Source of the DNA: Microvirga sp. 17 mud 1-3
Lineage (GTDB): Bacteria; Pseudomonadota; Alphaproteobacteria; Rhizobiales; Beijerinckiaceae
DNA length: 64,000 nucleotides
Direction of reading: 5' to 3'
NCBI RefSeq assembly: GCF_003151255.1
Contig: NZ_CP029481.1
Span: 3,907,001-3,971,000 of the forward strand
Shown: positions 41,727 to 50,435 of the stretch, in pieces
Layout: the number at the start of each line of letters is the position of its first letter
Position numbering within the stretch: the stretch's first letter is position 1
The notes under the pieces: model-generated
What the model was told of the DNA's origin: nothing
Seen by the model: only the letters and a program-made list of their open reading frames with translations
The model's database searches: none
Position numbers and translations under genes: made by a program

Positions 41727-43391
41727 TTAGAGCAGGGCGCTCTCCTTCCGCCCGGAGAGGTGGAACGCCGCATAGACGGCCACCACGGTCATGGTCAGCA
41801 GGATGGTCGAGAGCGCTGAGGCCGTGCCGTATTCGCCGTCCATGACCGACAGGTAGATCCGGACCGGCATGGTGATGGTGCGCCCCACATAGAGCACCAG
41901 GGAGGACGAGAGCTCGTTCATGGCCGTCACGAAGCTCATCAGCCCGCCCGCGAGGATCCCCGGAAGGATGAGCGGCACCGTTACCTTAAGGAAGGCCTTG
42001 CCGGGCGAGTAGCCGAGGCTGATGGCAGCATCCTCCAGGTTCGGGCCGACCTGCTTGAGGGCGGCCGCGACCGAGCGGGCCGAATAGGGCAGCCGCCGCA
42101 CGTAGATGGCGAGGACGATGATGAGCCCCGTCCCGGTGAGGGCGAGGGGCGGATCGTTGAACCGGGTGATGAACGCAATGCCCATGACGATCCCCGGCAC
42201 GATGTAGGGGATCATCAGCAAGGCATCGAGCGATCCCGTAGCGATGCTGGGCCGCCGCGAGATCAGGTAGCCGATCAGGGTGCCGCTGATGACGATGGCC
42301 GTCACTGCCATCGTCGAGAAGAGCAGCGTATTCCAGATCGGGTCGGAGACGGTGGAAATCACCTTCTCGTAGCTCTGGAGGCTCAGGCCCGGCTGGAAGA
42401 CCGGGCCGTTGGTGCGCCGGAAGGAGAACAGCACGACGATGAAGGTCGGGAGAGCGCCCAGGAAGACGATCGTATAGGCGAGGAGGTGCAGGCCGAAAGA
42501 CTTCAGGCCCTTCACCCGCTGCTGCTCCGGCTTCTTGATGAGGTTGCTGTAATAGACGTTCTTCCGCAGCAGCCAGCGCTGCCCGAACACGACGATCATC
42601 GAGAGTACGATGAGAACGACGCTCAGCGCGGAGGCCATGCCGGGATTGCCCCCAACCTCGCCCGCGAAGAGGTTGAAGGCCTCCGTCGCCAGGACGTTGA
42701 AATCGCGCCCGATGATGCGGGGCGTGCCGAAATCCGCGATGGACAGGACGAAGGTGAGCAGGGCGCTGGCCGAGATGGCCGGCAGGATGAGCGGGAAGGT
42801 GACCGTGAACAGGCGCTTCCAGGGCGGCACGCCCAGGCTCTCGGCCGCCTCCTCGACGGAACGGTTGATTGCCGCCAGGGCTCCCGACGTGATCAGGAAG
42901 ACGTGCGGGAAGAACTTGAGGCTGAACACGAGGATGACGCCGGCCACCCCGTAGATCGGAGGGATCGAGATCCCGATGGATGCGAGGCCCTTGCGGACCA
43001 CGCCGCTGGCGCCGAACAGGACGATCCACGCATAGGCCCCGATGAAGGGCGGCGAGACCAGGGCCACGACGGCAAGCGTCTGGATCAGGGGGCGGCCCAT
43101 GATGCGGAAACGCGTGGTGACGAACGCGAGGGTGACGCCGAGCACGAGAGCCCCGGCCATGCCGCCGAAGCCCGCGATGAAGGTGTTGCCGATAGCCCGC
43201 TGATAGGCCTTGACGGTGAAGATATCCGCGTAATGGACGAGGGAGAACGCCCCCGTCTCGTTGTCGATCAGGCTGGCGCGCAGGATCGAGGACAGGGGCC
43301 AGACCAAAAGGAGCAGGAGAATGGCCCAGGCCGCGATGAGGACCAGGGTCCAGAGGTCGAAGCGAAAGCGCCGGGTCATGGGGCGGATCAT
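41727..43391 (-). CDS. Fused double ABC permease (FbpB/SfuB-like)
   Basis: This 554-residue inner-membrane protein contains two permease modules in one chain with about twelve membrane segments. Each module has an EAA-type loop, SVEEAAESLGVPPWKRLFTVTF near 175-195 and NLEDAAISLGYSPGKAFLKVTV near 455-475, for ATPase contact. This layout is typical of the iron(III)/phosphonate importers (FbpB, SfuB). Its start overlaps the ATPase gene by four bases. The adjacent binding protein is encoded on the opposite strand, across a regulatory region. Confidence 0.9.
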   Translation of the reverse strand: MIRPMTRRFRFDLWTLVLIAAWAILLLLLVWPLSSILRASLIDNETGAFSLVHYADIFTVKAYQRAIGNTFIAGFGGMAGALVLGVTLAFVTTRFRIMGRPLIQTLAVVALVSPPFIGAYAWIVLFGASGVVRKGLASIGISIPPIYGVAGVILVFSLKFFPHVFLITSGALAAINRSVEEAAESLGVPPWKRLFTVTFPLILPAISASALLTFVLSIADFGTPRIIGRDFNVLATEAFNLFAGEVGGNPGMASALSVVLIVLSMIVVFGQRWLLRKNVYYSNLIKKPEQQRVKGLKSFGLHLLAYTIVFLGALPTFIVVLFSFRRTNGPVFQPGLSLQSYEKVISTVSDPIWNTLLFSTMAVTAIVISGTLIGYLISRRPSIATGSLDALLMIPYIVPGIVMGIAFITRFNDPPLALTGTGLIIVLAIYVRRLPYSARSVAAALKQVGPNLEDAAISLGYSPGKAFLKVTVPLILPGILAGGLMSFVTAMNELSSSLVLYVGRTITMPVRIYLSVMDGEYGTASALSTILLTMTVVAVYAAFHLSGRKESALL

Positions 43392-44467
43392 TGGGCCTGC
43401 CCCGTCTTCACGAGGTTCCCGTCACGGTCAAACAGGGCGATCTTGGCGAGAGGCAGGAGGATGTCGACGGAGCGTCCTTCCATGGCGATGAAATCGGCGC
43501 TCGGGTCCATCACCTGGGCGATGATTTCTCCGGCCTCCGTCGCAAGGGTGTAGTGAGCCTCGCGACCGAGGAACGTCACTTTCCGGACCTCGCCGCGCAG
43601 TGCGACCCCTTCTCCCTGGCCCTCCCGGGCGCCCAGATGGACGTTCTCGGGCCTGATCGCCAGTTCCAGCTCTCCGCCCGCCGCACCTGCGGGGAATGCG
43701 AGAGACTGATTTCCTACGAAAAGGCGCCCTCCCTCCAGCCGGGCGGGGATGAAATTCATGGTCCCGACGAAGCTTGCCGCAAAGCGACGGACGGGCTGCC
43801 GGTAGATCTCGAAGGGCGTGCCGATCTGCTCCGCCCGGCCCTTGTGCATCACGCAGATGCGGTCGGAGACGGCCAGCGCCTCCTCCTGATCGTGTGTCAC
43901 GTAGATCGTCGTGATTCCAAGCCGCCTCTGAATATCGCGGATATCCTCGCGCAGCTCGATGCGCAGTTTGGCATCGAGGTTGGACAGAGGCTCGTCCATG
44001 AGGAGCAGGGTCGGACGGATCGCCATGGCCCGGGCGAGCCCGATCCGCTGCTGCTGGCCGCCGGACATCTCGGCCGGGAGCCGGGACTGATAGCCGTCGA
44101 GCCGAACCATCTTCAGGCTCTCGGCGACCCGGTCCTCGATCTCGGATTTGGGCAGGGAGCGGGCCTTGAGGCCGAAGGCCACGTTCTCGGCCACCGAGAG
44201 ATGCGGGAAAACCGCATAATCCTGGAAGACCATGCCGATATCGCGCTTATGGGCGGGCTTTCCGTCGATCCGCACACCGTCGACGACGATCTCGCCCCTG
44301 TCCTGGTGCTGGAAGCCCGCAATGGTCCGCAGGAGCGTGGTCTTTCCACATCCACTCGGGCCCAGAAGGGTAAAAAACTCGCCCGAGGCGATGACGAGAT
44401 CGATACTCTCGAGAACCCGAACGTCCCGATAGCTCTTGGCCAGTCCCTGGATCCTCAACTCCGCCAC
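43388..44467 (-). CDS. ABC transporter ATPase (FbpC/PotA-like)
   Basis: This 359-residue ATPase has Walker A GPSGCGKTT (36-44), signature MSGGQQQRIGLARAM, Walker B LLLMDEPLSNLDAKL and the switch His in VTHDQEEA. A C-terminal TOBE-type domain of about 110 residues follows. It is the first gene of a two-gene minus-strand operon with the fused permease. The divergent binding-protein gene begins 111 bases away and belongs to the same importer. Confidence 0.93.
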   Translation of the reverse strand: MAELRIQGLAKSYRDVRVLESIDLVIASGEFFTLLGPSGCGKTTLLRTIAGFQHQDRGEIVVDGVRIDGKPAHKRDIGMVFQDYAVFPHLSVAENVAFGLKARSLPKSEIEDRVAESLKMVRLDGYQSRLPAEMSGGQQQRIGLARAMAIRPTLLLMDEPLSNLDAKLRIELREDIRDIQRRLGITTIYVTHDQEEALAVSDRICVMHKGRAEQIGTPFEIYRQPVRRFAASFVGTMNFIPARLEGGRLFVGNQSLAFPAGAAGGELELAIRPENVHLGAREGQGEGVALRGEVRKVTFLGREAHYTLATEAGEIIAQVMDPSADFIAMEGRSVDILLPLAKIALFDRDGNLVKTGQAQ

Positions 44468-44546
44468 GCCCCTGCTCCTGTTTTTTGTATAACTACGTTC
44501 TGAGGTTCTACGACTTTACAAAACTTCCAGCTTTCAGCAACATGGC

Positions 44547-44559
44547 GTAGCTTTGCTAC
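44547..44559. promoter_or_regulatory. GTAGC-TTT-GCTAC inverted repeat before the binding-protein gene
   Basis: This 13-bp inverted repeat lies 19 bases before the binding-protein start. Further CTAC copies occur at 44493-44496 and 44508-44511 in the same 111-base divergent region. Similar GTAG/CTAC half-sites flank the promoter region of the enolase-family gene at 48296 and 48357. The RpiR regulator in the island is the likely binder, by inference. Confidence 0.45.
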
Positions 44560-44578
44560 TTAATCCGGGGAGGAAACA

Positions 44579-45550
44579 ATGTTGAAAGCAGGCTTGACGG
44601 CCGGCGTCCTGCTGGCGTCGCTGAGTGTCGCCGCCATGGCGCAGGACAAGACGGTTGTCGTCTATACGGCCCACAAGGCGTCAATTGTCGACGCGCTGGT
44701 TCCTAAATTCGAAAAAGAGACGGGAATCAAGGTCGATGTGGTGAAGGCCGGCTCCGGCGACATCATCAAGCGCGTGAAGGCCGAGTCCTCCGCGCCGAAG
44801 GCCGACGTGATCTGGAGCATCGGCGGCGAGCAGCTCGAGGACAACAAGGACCTGCTGCAGACCTATACGCCCAAGGACGATGCAGCCCTCCTCCAGACCT
44901 ACAAGGTCAGCCCCGAGTGGATTCCCTATACGGGCATCCTCCTCGTCATGGCCGTCAACAACAAGGAATTGAAGCCTGCCGACTATCCCAAGACCTGGGC
45001 AGAGCTCGGTGACGCCAAGTGGAAGGGCAAGGTCTCGTCCGCCCGGGCAGACTCGTCCGGCTCGTCCTTCCAGCAGCTCGCAACCGTGCTGATCGCTTAC
45101 GGCGACAAGGGCTGGGACGTCTACAACAAGACCCTCGCCAACATGAACCTGTCCGATTCGTCGGGCGCCGTTCCGCGCTATGTCAACGACGGCGAGGCCC
45201 TGGTCGGCCTGACCCTCGAGGACAATGCCCTTGATTACGTGAAGGGCGGCGGCAACGTGGCCATCGTCTATCCCGAGGACGGCTCCTCCACGGTGGCGGA
45301 CGGTGTTGCGCTGGTGAAGGGCGCGCCCCATGCGGAAACCGGCAAGGTGTTCATCGACTGGCTGCTGTCCAAGCCCGTCCAGGAGCAGCTCGTGTCCGAT
45401 ATCGGCCGCCGCTCCGTACGCAAGGACGTAACCGGCGCCGGGCTGAAGCCGATCAGCGAAATCAAGCTGGTCGACTACGACATCAAGAAGGTGGCCCAGC
45501 ATCGCAACGAGTGGATCGCCAAGTGGAAGGCGGCCCTTCAGAACCGTTGA
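44579..45550 (+). CDS. ABC binding protein (FbpA/PhnS-like)
   Basis: This 323-residue secreted protein has a signal peptide (AMA cleavage near residue 21) and resembles family 1 extracellular solute-binding proteins of the iron/2-aminoethylphosphonate group (VVVYTAHKASIVDALVPKF, LVMAVNNKELKPADYPKTW). I do not see the paired tyrosines of FbpA in the usual place, so iron is less certain. The binding protein serves the divergent permease/ATPase pair. GGGAGG lies before the ATG. A PP2C-like protein gene follows 30 bases on in the same direction. Confidence 0.88.
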   Translation: MLKAGLTAGVLLASLSVAAMAQDKTVVVYTAHKASIVDALVPKFEKETGIKVDVVKAGSGDIIKRVKAESSAPKADVIWSIGGEQLEDNKDLLQTYTPKDDAALLQTYKVSPEWIPYTGILLVMAVNNKELKPADYPKTWAELGDAKWKGKVSSARADSSGSSFQQLATVLIAYGDKGWDVYNKTLANMNLSDSSGAVPRYVNDGEALVGLTLEDNALDYVKGGGNVAIVYPEDGSSTVADGVALVKGAPHAETGKVFIDWLLSKPVQEQLVSDIGRRSVRKDVTGAGLKPISEIKLVDYDIKKVAQHRNEWIAKWKAALQNR

Positions 45551-45580
45551 GTCCAGGCCAAACGTAGCGACACCGACACC

Positions 45581-46573
45581 ATGCTGATCGAGGCGTTTTC
45601 CGAGGCGAAGGATCCTTCCAAGCCTCACACCAACGAGGATCGCCTCGTGATCCTGCCGGGCCGCGCCTATGCGGTCATCGACGGGGTCACGGACCGCCTC
45701 GGGACACGTTACGACGGCATGCTGTCGGGCCAATACGCGGCCATGATCGTTCAGGGCGCGCTCACGCAGATGCTGAGCGCGCCCGACGCCTCTCTCGACG
45801 GCCCGGCGATCGTACGGGCCCTGACCCAGGCCATCCGGAAGGCTTACGAAGCCCACGGCATGGCCGAGAAGGTGCAGACCGACTGGAACCTGCGCCTTTC
45901 GGCAGCGCTCGCCCTCGCCCTGGTGCGGGGCGACACCCTCGACATCATTCTCGCCGGCGACAGCGGCGTGCGCCTCAACGGCACGCAGACCCTGCGCATG
46001 GAGAAGGACCTCGACCTCATCACCTCGACCCTGCGCCGGCAGGCCTGGCCGATGATCGGCGAAAAGACCCGTGACCCTGCCCTGCAGGAGCAGCTTTCGC
46101 GCCGCATCACCTGGCATGGAACGCGCCAGGCGCCGGATTCCCTCGGCGGCCTCCTGACGGCCGACGATCTCGCCCGCCTCGAGTCCCTCGCCATCGCGGC
46201 GAACGTTCAAGCCCTGCCGCATGTCCCGCGCCCGCTCATCGAGCACCTCGTCACGGGCGGCATCGTTCACGCCCAGGGCGGCTACCAGAACGATACGTCC
46301 ACGATCCTCGGCTATCCGTGCCTCGACGGCTTCCCCGTGCCCGAAAGCCTGATCCGCATCGAGAGCTTCCCTCTTTCGGAGATCGAGACGGTCGAGATCT
46401 ACTCGGACGGCTATTTCCGCCCCGGCGACGGCTTCGGTGTCGCCTCCTGGGAGAGAGCCTTCGCGGAAGCGGAACGCGAGGATCCGGCGAAGGTCGTGCT
46501 CTATCCTTCGCCCAAGGGATCGACGGCAACGAACTGGGCGGACGACAGGACTTATCTCGGCGTTCGGCTTTAG
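45581..46573 (+). CDS. PP2C-like phosphatase-fold protein
   Basis: This 330-residue cytoplasmic protein shows a degenerate PP2C (PPM) serine/threonine phosphatase pattern: NEDR at residues 18-21, AVIDGVTD at 31-38, AGDSGVRL near 125-132 and WADDRTYL at 319-326. The aspartates would bind the two metals. The core is interrupted by a segment of about 150 residues without clear relatives. It lies 30 bases after the binding-protein gene and 26 bases before the RpiR gene, so it is probably co-transcribed. A phosphatase in a catabolic ABC operon is unusual. It could also act on a phosphorylated metabolite. Confidence 0.62.
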   Translation: MLIEAFSEAKDPSKPHTNEDRLVILPGRAYAVIDGVTDRLGTRYDGMLSGQYAAMIVQGALTQMLSAPDASLDGPAIVRALTQAIRKAYEAHGMAEKVQTDWNLRLSAALALALVRGDTLDIILAGDSGVRLNGTQTLRMEKDLDLITSTLRRQAWPMIGEKTRDPALQEQLSRRITWHGTRQAPDSLGGLLTADDLARLESLAIAANVQALPHVPRPLIEHLVTGGIVHAQGGYQNDTSTILGYPCLDGFPVPESLIRIESFPLSEIETVEIYSDGYFRPGDGFGVASWERAFAEAEREDPAKVVLYPSPKGSTATNWADDRTYLGVRL

Positions 46574-46599
46574 GGGCCCGTCCCTTTCGGAATGACAGG

Positions 46600-47484
46600 A
46601 TGAATCGCCCCGCGAACCTGATCGAGACCATCGAGCACATCGCGCCGAGCCTGAAGAAGGCCGAGCGGCGCGTCGCCGATCTGGTGCTTCAGGATATCGA
46701 AGGCACCACCCGCAGCAGCATCAAGTCCTTTGCGGCGCAGGCGGAAGTCAGCGAGCCCACGGTGATGCGCTTCGCGCGCCGGATGGGCTGCGACGGCTTC
46801 AGCGACTTCAAGATGCGCCTGGCGCAGGATTATGCCGTCGGACGCATGTATATCGAGGCCGAGCGCAGGGTGCAGGAGGGAGATGCGGGCACCACCGCGC
46901 AGCGGGTCTATCAGTCGGGCATGAATGCCCTGAGCACCGCGTTCGGCAGTCTTCAGGAACAGACCCTGAGCGACGCCGCGACCATACTGGCGAATGCACG
47001 ACAGATCGTGTGCCTGGGCGTCGGGGGAAGTTCGGCCATCATGGCGCAGGAGATGGAGAACCGTCTCTTCCGCTTCGGGCTCTCCGTGACGGCCTCGGCG
47101 GACCCCTACAAGCAGCAGATGCTCGCGGCTATCGCCGACAAGGGGGACGCCTTCCTCATCTTTTCCGTCACGGGCAAGCCGCAATCGCTCGTGGATGCGG
47201 CCCGCACCGCAGCCGGGCGCGGCGCCGCCGTCATCGCCGTGACCCTGCCGGCGAGCCCTCTGGCGCAGAGGGCCAGCCTCCTGGTCCCTCTCGCCATTCC
47301 GGGCGACGAGGTTCACTTCAATTTTCCGAACCGCACCCGCTACGGGCAGCTGCTCGTGATCGACTGCCTGTCCGCCCTGGTCGGCGCCATGAAGCAGCCG
47401 GTCTCGGCCCGCAAGCTGCATCGAATCAGGACTACCCTGCTCGCCCTGCACGGCCACACCGAGGCGCAGCCGATCGGGGACTAA
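46600..47484 (+). CDS. RpiR-family transcriptional regulator
   Basis: This regulator, 294 residues from the chosen start, has an N-terminal RpiR helix-turn-helix (IKSFAAQAEVSEPTVMRFARRMGCDGFSDFK, about 40-70) and a C-terminal SIS sugar-isomerase fold that binds a phosphorylated sugar or acid (VCLGVGGSSAIMAQEM, LIFSVTGKPQSLVDAA). The frame is open 94 codons further upstream inside the PP2C-like gene; ATG 46600 gives the family start. The stop overlaps the convergent SDR stop by four bases. It presumably controls the importer and enzymes of the island. Confidence 0.88.
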   Translation: MNRPANLIETIEHIAPSLKKAERRVADLVLQDIEGTTRSSIKSFAAQAEVSEPTVMRFARRMGCDGFSDFKMRLAQDYAVGRMYIEAERRVQEGDAGTTAQRVYQSGMNALSTAFGSLQEQTLSDAATILANARQIVCLGVGGSSAIMAQEMENRLFRFGLSVTASADPYKQQMLAAIADKGDAFLIFSVTGKPQSLVDAARTAAGRGAAVIAVTLPASPLAQRASLLVPLAIPGDEVHFNFPNRTRYGQLLVIDCLSALVGAMKQPVSARKLHRIRTTLLALHGHTEAQPIGD

Positions 47485-48257
47485 AAGTCCTCGCCGCAGA
47501 ATTCCCGTGCCATGGTCGTCGAGCCGACGGACAATCCCCCATCGACCGGCAGAACGACGCCGGTAATCATGCGCGCATCGGGACCGATCAGGAAGGCCGC
47601 AACTCCGGCGATATCCTCCGGGACGCAAACATCGCCCAGGGGATACCAGCGCTTCAGCCGCTCGAATATTTCCGGATTCTGTTCCACGCGGGCTTTCCAG
47701 GCCTGGGTCTTCACGCTGCCCGGCGCGATGGCATTGGCCCGGATACCGTGCCGTCCGAATTCGACGGCCAGGAAGCGCGTCAGCTGCGCAAGGCCTGCCT
47801 TCGCGGCGCTGTAGGCCGGATAGCCATAGATCCCCGACCCGTTGACGGACGAGATGTTGATGATCGTGCCCCGCCTGCGGCCGATCATGCCGTCCTGCAC
47901 GGCGCGGACGCAGCGCCAGGCGCCATTGAGGTTGAGCTCGATATCGGCCAGCCACGCGGCCTCGGACGTCTTGGCGAGCGTCGGGCTGACGACGCCTCCC
48001 GCATTATTGACGAGGACATCCACAGGCCCGAGGCCCGCCTCCACGGCGGCAACGGCCTGCGTGACCGATGCCAGATCCGTAACGTCCGCCACGACAGGCA
48101 TCAGGAGCTGCGGATCGCCGACCGCCGCAACGGCATTCTGTAAGGCGGAGGCATCCCGGTCGAACATCGCGACCCGATGTCCATCATTCAGGAAGCGCGC
48201 GGATAGCGCCCGCCCGATATCCCCTGCTCCCCCTGTCACGATGATGGTTTGGCTCAT
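47481..48257 (-). CDS. Short-chain dehydrogenase/reductase
   Basis: This 258-residue NAD(P)-dependent enzyme has the SDR nucleotide motif TGGAGDIG (8-15), the NNAG motif, and the catalytic Ser-Tyr-Lys set in NISSVNGS and YSAAK. The length is classic. It probably oxidises or reduces a hydroxyl or keto group of the imported compound. It is convergent with the RpiR gene and divergent from the enolase-family gene across 148 bases containing GTAG/CTAC half-sites. Confidence 0.92.
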   Translation of the reverse strand: MSQTIIVTGGAGDIGRALSARFLNDGHRVAMFDRDASALQNAVAAVGDPQLLMPVVADVTDLASVTQAVAAVEAGLGPVDVLVNNAGGVVSPTLAKTSEAAWLADIELNLNGAWRCVRAVQDGMIGRRRGTIINISSVNGSGIYGYPAYSAAKAGLAQLTRFLAVEFGRHGIRANAIAPGSVKTQAWKARVEQNPEIFERLKRWYPLGDVCVPEDIAGVAAFLIGPDARMITGVVLPVDGGLSVGSTTMAREFCGEDF

Positions 48258-48295
48258 GGCCGCCTCTCCCGATTCCGTCCGGCAACAGGGGAAAT

Positions 48296-48360
48296 GTAGC
48301 TCAATAAAAATGCAACGTCGAAAATTACGCAGACGACGACAAATTTCGTTGTTTCACTAC
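48296..48360. promoter_or_regulatory. GTAG...CTAC half-sites in a divergent promoter
   Basis: Between the SDR and enolase-family genes, GTAG (48296-48299) and CTAC (48357-48360) bracket an AT-rich stretch that also contains CAACG and CGTTG in inverted orientation. The half-sites resemble those before the binding-protein gene (44493-44559). A shared regulator, probably RpiR, is suggested. Confidence 0.35.
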
Positions 48361-48405
48361 TTTTTCCCTTCTAATCTCCTGGCCGTTCCTTTCTGCCGGT
48401 GCCCC

Positions 48406-49551
48406 ATGGATCCCAACGCCAAGACCATCGTTCGCTTCGATTACGAAGAGGTGATCGTTCCCGCCCATCCGGGCGTCATCAATTCCGACAGCCTCAACAA
48501 GCCGCTCCATATGCTCCCGGTCGGCGGCAAGCGGGCCTGGTCGGTCCAGTTCGACGAGTTGCCCAAGCTCATCCTGCGGATGACCCTGAAGGACGGAACG
48601 GTCGGAATCTCGGAATTCTACCGGGACCACAACTGGTCCATCATCGAGGGCGTCTCGAACATGCTCCTCGGCCAGAGCATCGCCGAGATGCCTCTGCAGG
48701 ACCTGCCCATTGCCCTCTCGCGGGAATATGACGGCTTCGAATGCGCGATCTGGGATGCCTATGCGAAGTCCCTCGGCATTCCGCTGCACCGGCTCCTCGG
48801 AGGCGCGGTCCGCAACCATGTGAAGATCAGCGCCTGGTCGAGCCACCGGACCGTGGAGGAAATCGGCCCCTGGGTTCGGCAATACCATGAGCAGGGCTTC
48901 GACTGCATCAAGTTCAAATGCGACCTCGAGGACGACGTCGTGGCCTGGTGCACGGAGATCAAGAAGCATGCGCCCGGCATGAAGGTGATCTTCGATCCCA
49001 ACCAGCGCTGGGAAAATTCCGGCAATGCCCGCCCGATCATCCGGGAATTGGAGAAGATCGGAAACGTCCTCCTGCTCGAGGACCCGATCCAGCGCTGGAT
49101 GATCCAGGACTATGCCAATCTCCGCCAGTTCAGCGCCATTCCGATCGCGCTTCACGTCTCCCTGCCTTACGTCTTCCAGGGCCAGCGTCCCTATGAGGCC
49201 GTGAACGCCATTGCGCATGGGGCGGTCGACGGCTTCAACTTCAACGGGGGGCTGGCGAAGTTCAAGGCTCTTGCGGATCTCGCGACCATGGCCGGCCTCC
49301 CGTGCTGGCACGGCTCGGAGGTGGATCTCGGCATCCTGGAAGCAATGTACGTGCACCAGAGCGCAGCGGCGGCGAGCTGCGTCTGGCCGAGCGATATTTT
49401 CGGCCGCATGATCCGCTCCCACGATCTGCTCAAGACACCACTCGCCATCACGCCGCCCCACATCGCAGTTCCCGACGGCCCCGGCCTCGGGATCGAGCTC
49501 GATGAGGACGCCATCCGCCGCTTCAAGGTGTCCGAGCGGACTATTCGATAG
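48406..49551 (+). CDS. Enolase-superfamily dehydratase/racemase (mandelate racemase type)
   Basis: This enzyme, 381 residues from the chosen start, has the capping domain and barrel of the mandelate racemase subgroup. Catalytic candidates are Lys169 and Lys171 (CIKFKCD), metal ligands Asp197 (IFDPNQRW) and Glu225 (LLLEDPIQR), Asp275 (AVDGFNFN) and His302 (CWHGSEVDLG). The third metal ligand, normally Glu or Asp, appears to be His250 (PIALHVSLP), which is odd. Such enzymes dehydrate sugar acids or racemise hydroxy acids. Met 48406 gives the family length; the frame extends upstream spuriously. It opens a plus-strand operon with the SnoaL-RidA and creatininase-like genes. Confidence 0.85.
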   Translation: MDPNAKTIVRFDYEEVIVPAHPGVINSDSLNKPLHMLPVGGKRAWSVQFDELPKLILRMTLKDGTVGISEFYRDHNWSIIEGVSNMLLGQSIAEMPLQDLPIALSREYDGFECAIWDAYAKSLGIPLHRLLGGAVRNHVKISAWSSHRTVEEIGPWVRQYHEQGFDCIKFKCDLEDDVVAWCTEIKKHAPGMKVIFDPNQRWENSGNARPIIRELEKIGNVLLLEDPIQRWMIQDYANLRQFSAIPIALHVSLPYVFQGQRPYEAVNAIAHGAVDGFNFNGGLAKFKALADLATMAGLPCWHGSEVDLGILEAMYVHQSAAAASCVWPSDIFGRMIRSHDLLKTPLAITPPHIAVPDGPGLGIELDEDAIRRFKVSERTIR

Positions 49552-49559
49552 GGAGAGCC

Positions 49560-50435
49560 ATGAGCGACACGAATCCTTTCCCGCCTGCCGACGAGGCACG
49601 CCACGCCATCTGGGACATGCTGGTCCGCCGCGACATCGAGGCCTTCGTGGCCGGCGATTGGGAGGCGCATTACCGCGATTTCGCGCCCGATATGTTCTTC
49701 GGCATCGATGCCCGCTTCTCGGACAACCCGGACAGTTGGCGCGTCACCTATGCGGATATCGCCCGCTATCGGGAGGCCTGGCTCAACGGCTCGAAGGAGC
49801 TCAAGGGCCGGATCGCCGATGCGGATCTGCGCCAGTCCATCTTCGCCCTGACGAGCCTGCGCGACATCGAGATCATGGGCGACTTCGCCCTCGCCCGGAA
49901 GAAGTTCGACGGCGCCGTTCGCCTGGACGACGGCGAGACCGTCACCCTGCGCTGGCAGACACAGTATTTCTGCCGGCGGGTCGAAGGCCGCTGGCGCATC
50001 GCGGGGTTCCTAGGGTACCTCCCGAACCCCATGGGCAGCCATAAGGCGCCGGAATCCGTGAAGCGCGCCCCGGCTGCCACGCAGGCGCCGGGCCATGGGC
50101 CCTATTCGCCGGTCATCGAAGTGGCGCCGGGCCGGATCGTCGTGATTTCGGGACAGGCCGGCGTGGGGCCTGACGGAAAGACCGTCGGTCCCGACATCCG
50201 CAGCCAGACGCGGGCGACCATCGAGAACTGCGCCATGCAGTTGCGCAATGCCGGCTGCACCCTCGCGGACGTGTTCAAGGTCAATGTCTATATGACGGAC
50301 CTGAACGACTGGCCGGTCTTCAACGAGATCTATGCCGAGATGATGCCCCAGCCGCTGCCGGTCAGAACGGCTGTCGAGACCAAGCTGCTGCGCGACTTCG
50401 TCGTGGAAATCGAACTTTGGGCGGTGAAGCCATGA
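49560..50435 (+). CDS. SnoaL-like/RidA fusion protein
   Basis: This 291-residue protein joins two domains. Residues 1-160 resemble a SnoaL/NTF2-like fold (an alpha-helical start then ALARKKFDGAVRL and TQYFCRRVEGRWRIAGFLGYL). Residues 170-291 form a full RidA domain, with PYSPVIEVAPGRIVVISGQ, the active-site Arg in PLPVRTAVE and the Glu in FVVEIELWAV. RidA domains hydrolyse enamines and imines; SnoaL folds bind small molecules or act as cyclases and isomerases. The fusion suggests both steps act on one intermediate. It starts eight bases after the enolase-family gene and overlaps the creatininase-like start (ATGA). Confidence 0.8.
   Translation: MSDTNPFPPADEARHAIWDMLVRRDIEAFVAGDWEAHYRDFAPDMFFGIDARFSDNPDSWRVTYADIARYREAWLNGSKELKGRIADADLRQSIFALTSLRDIEIMGDFALARKKFDGAVRLDDGETVTLRWQTQYFCRRVEGRWRIAGFLGYLPNPMGSHKAPESVKRAPAATQAPGHGPYSPVIEVAPGRIVVISGQAGVGPDGKTVGPDIRSQTRATIENCAMQLRNAGCTLADVFKVNVYMTDLNDWPVFNEIYAEMMPQPLPVRTAVETKLLRDFVVEIELWAVKP

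Noticed and set aside
44681..46270. 529-codon minus-strand frame across the binding-protein and PP2C-like genes
   Set aside because: The plus strand carries a signal peptide, family motifs and ribosome binding sites; the minus frame has no recognisable domain.
47842..48405. Upstream part of the enolase-family frame
   Set aside because: It is antisense to the SDR gene and has no enolase-like sequence. The Met at 48406 gives the family start.
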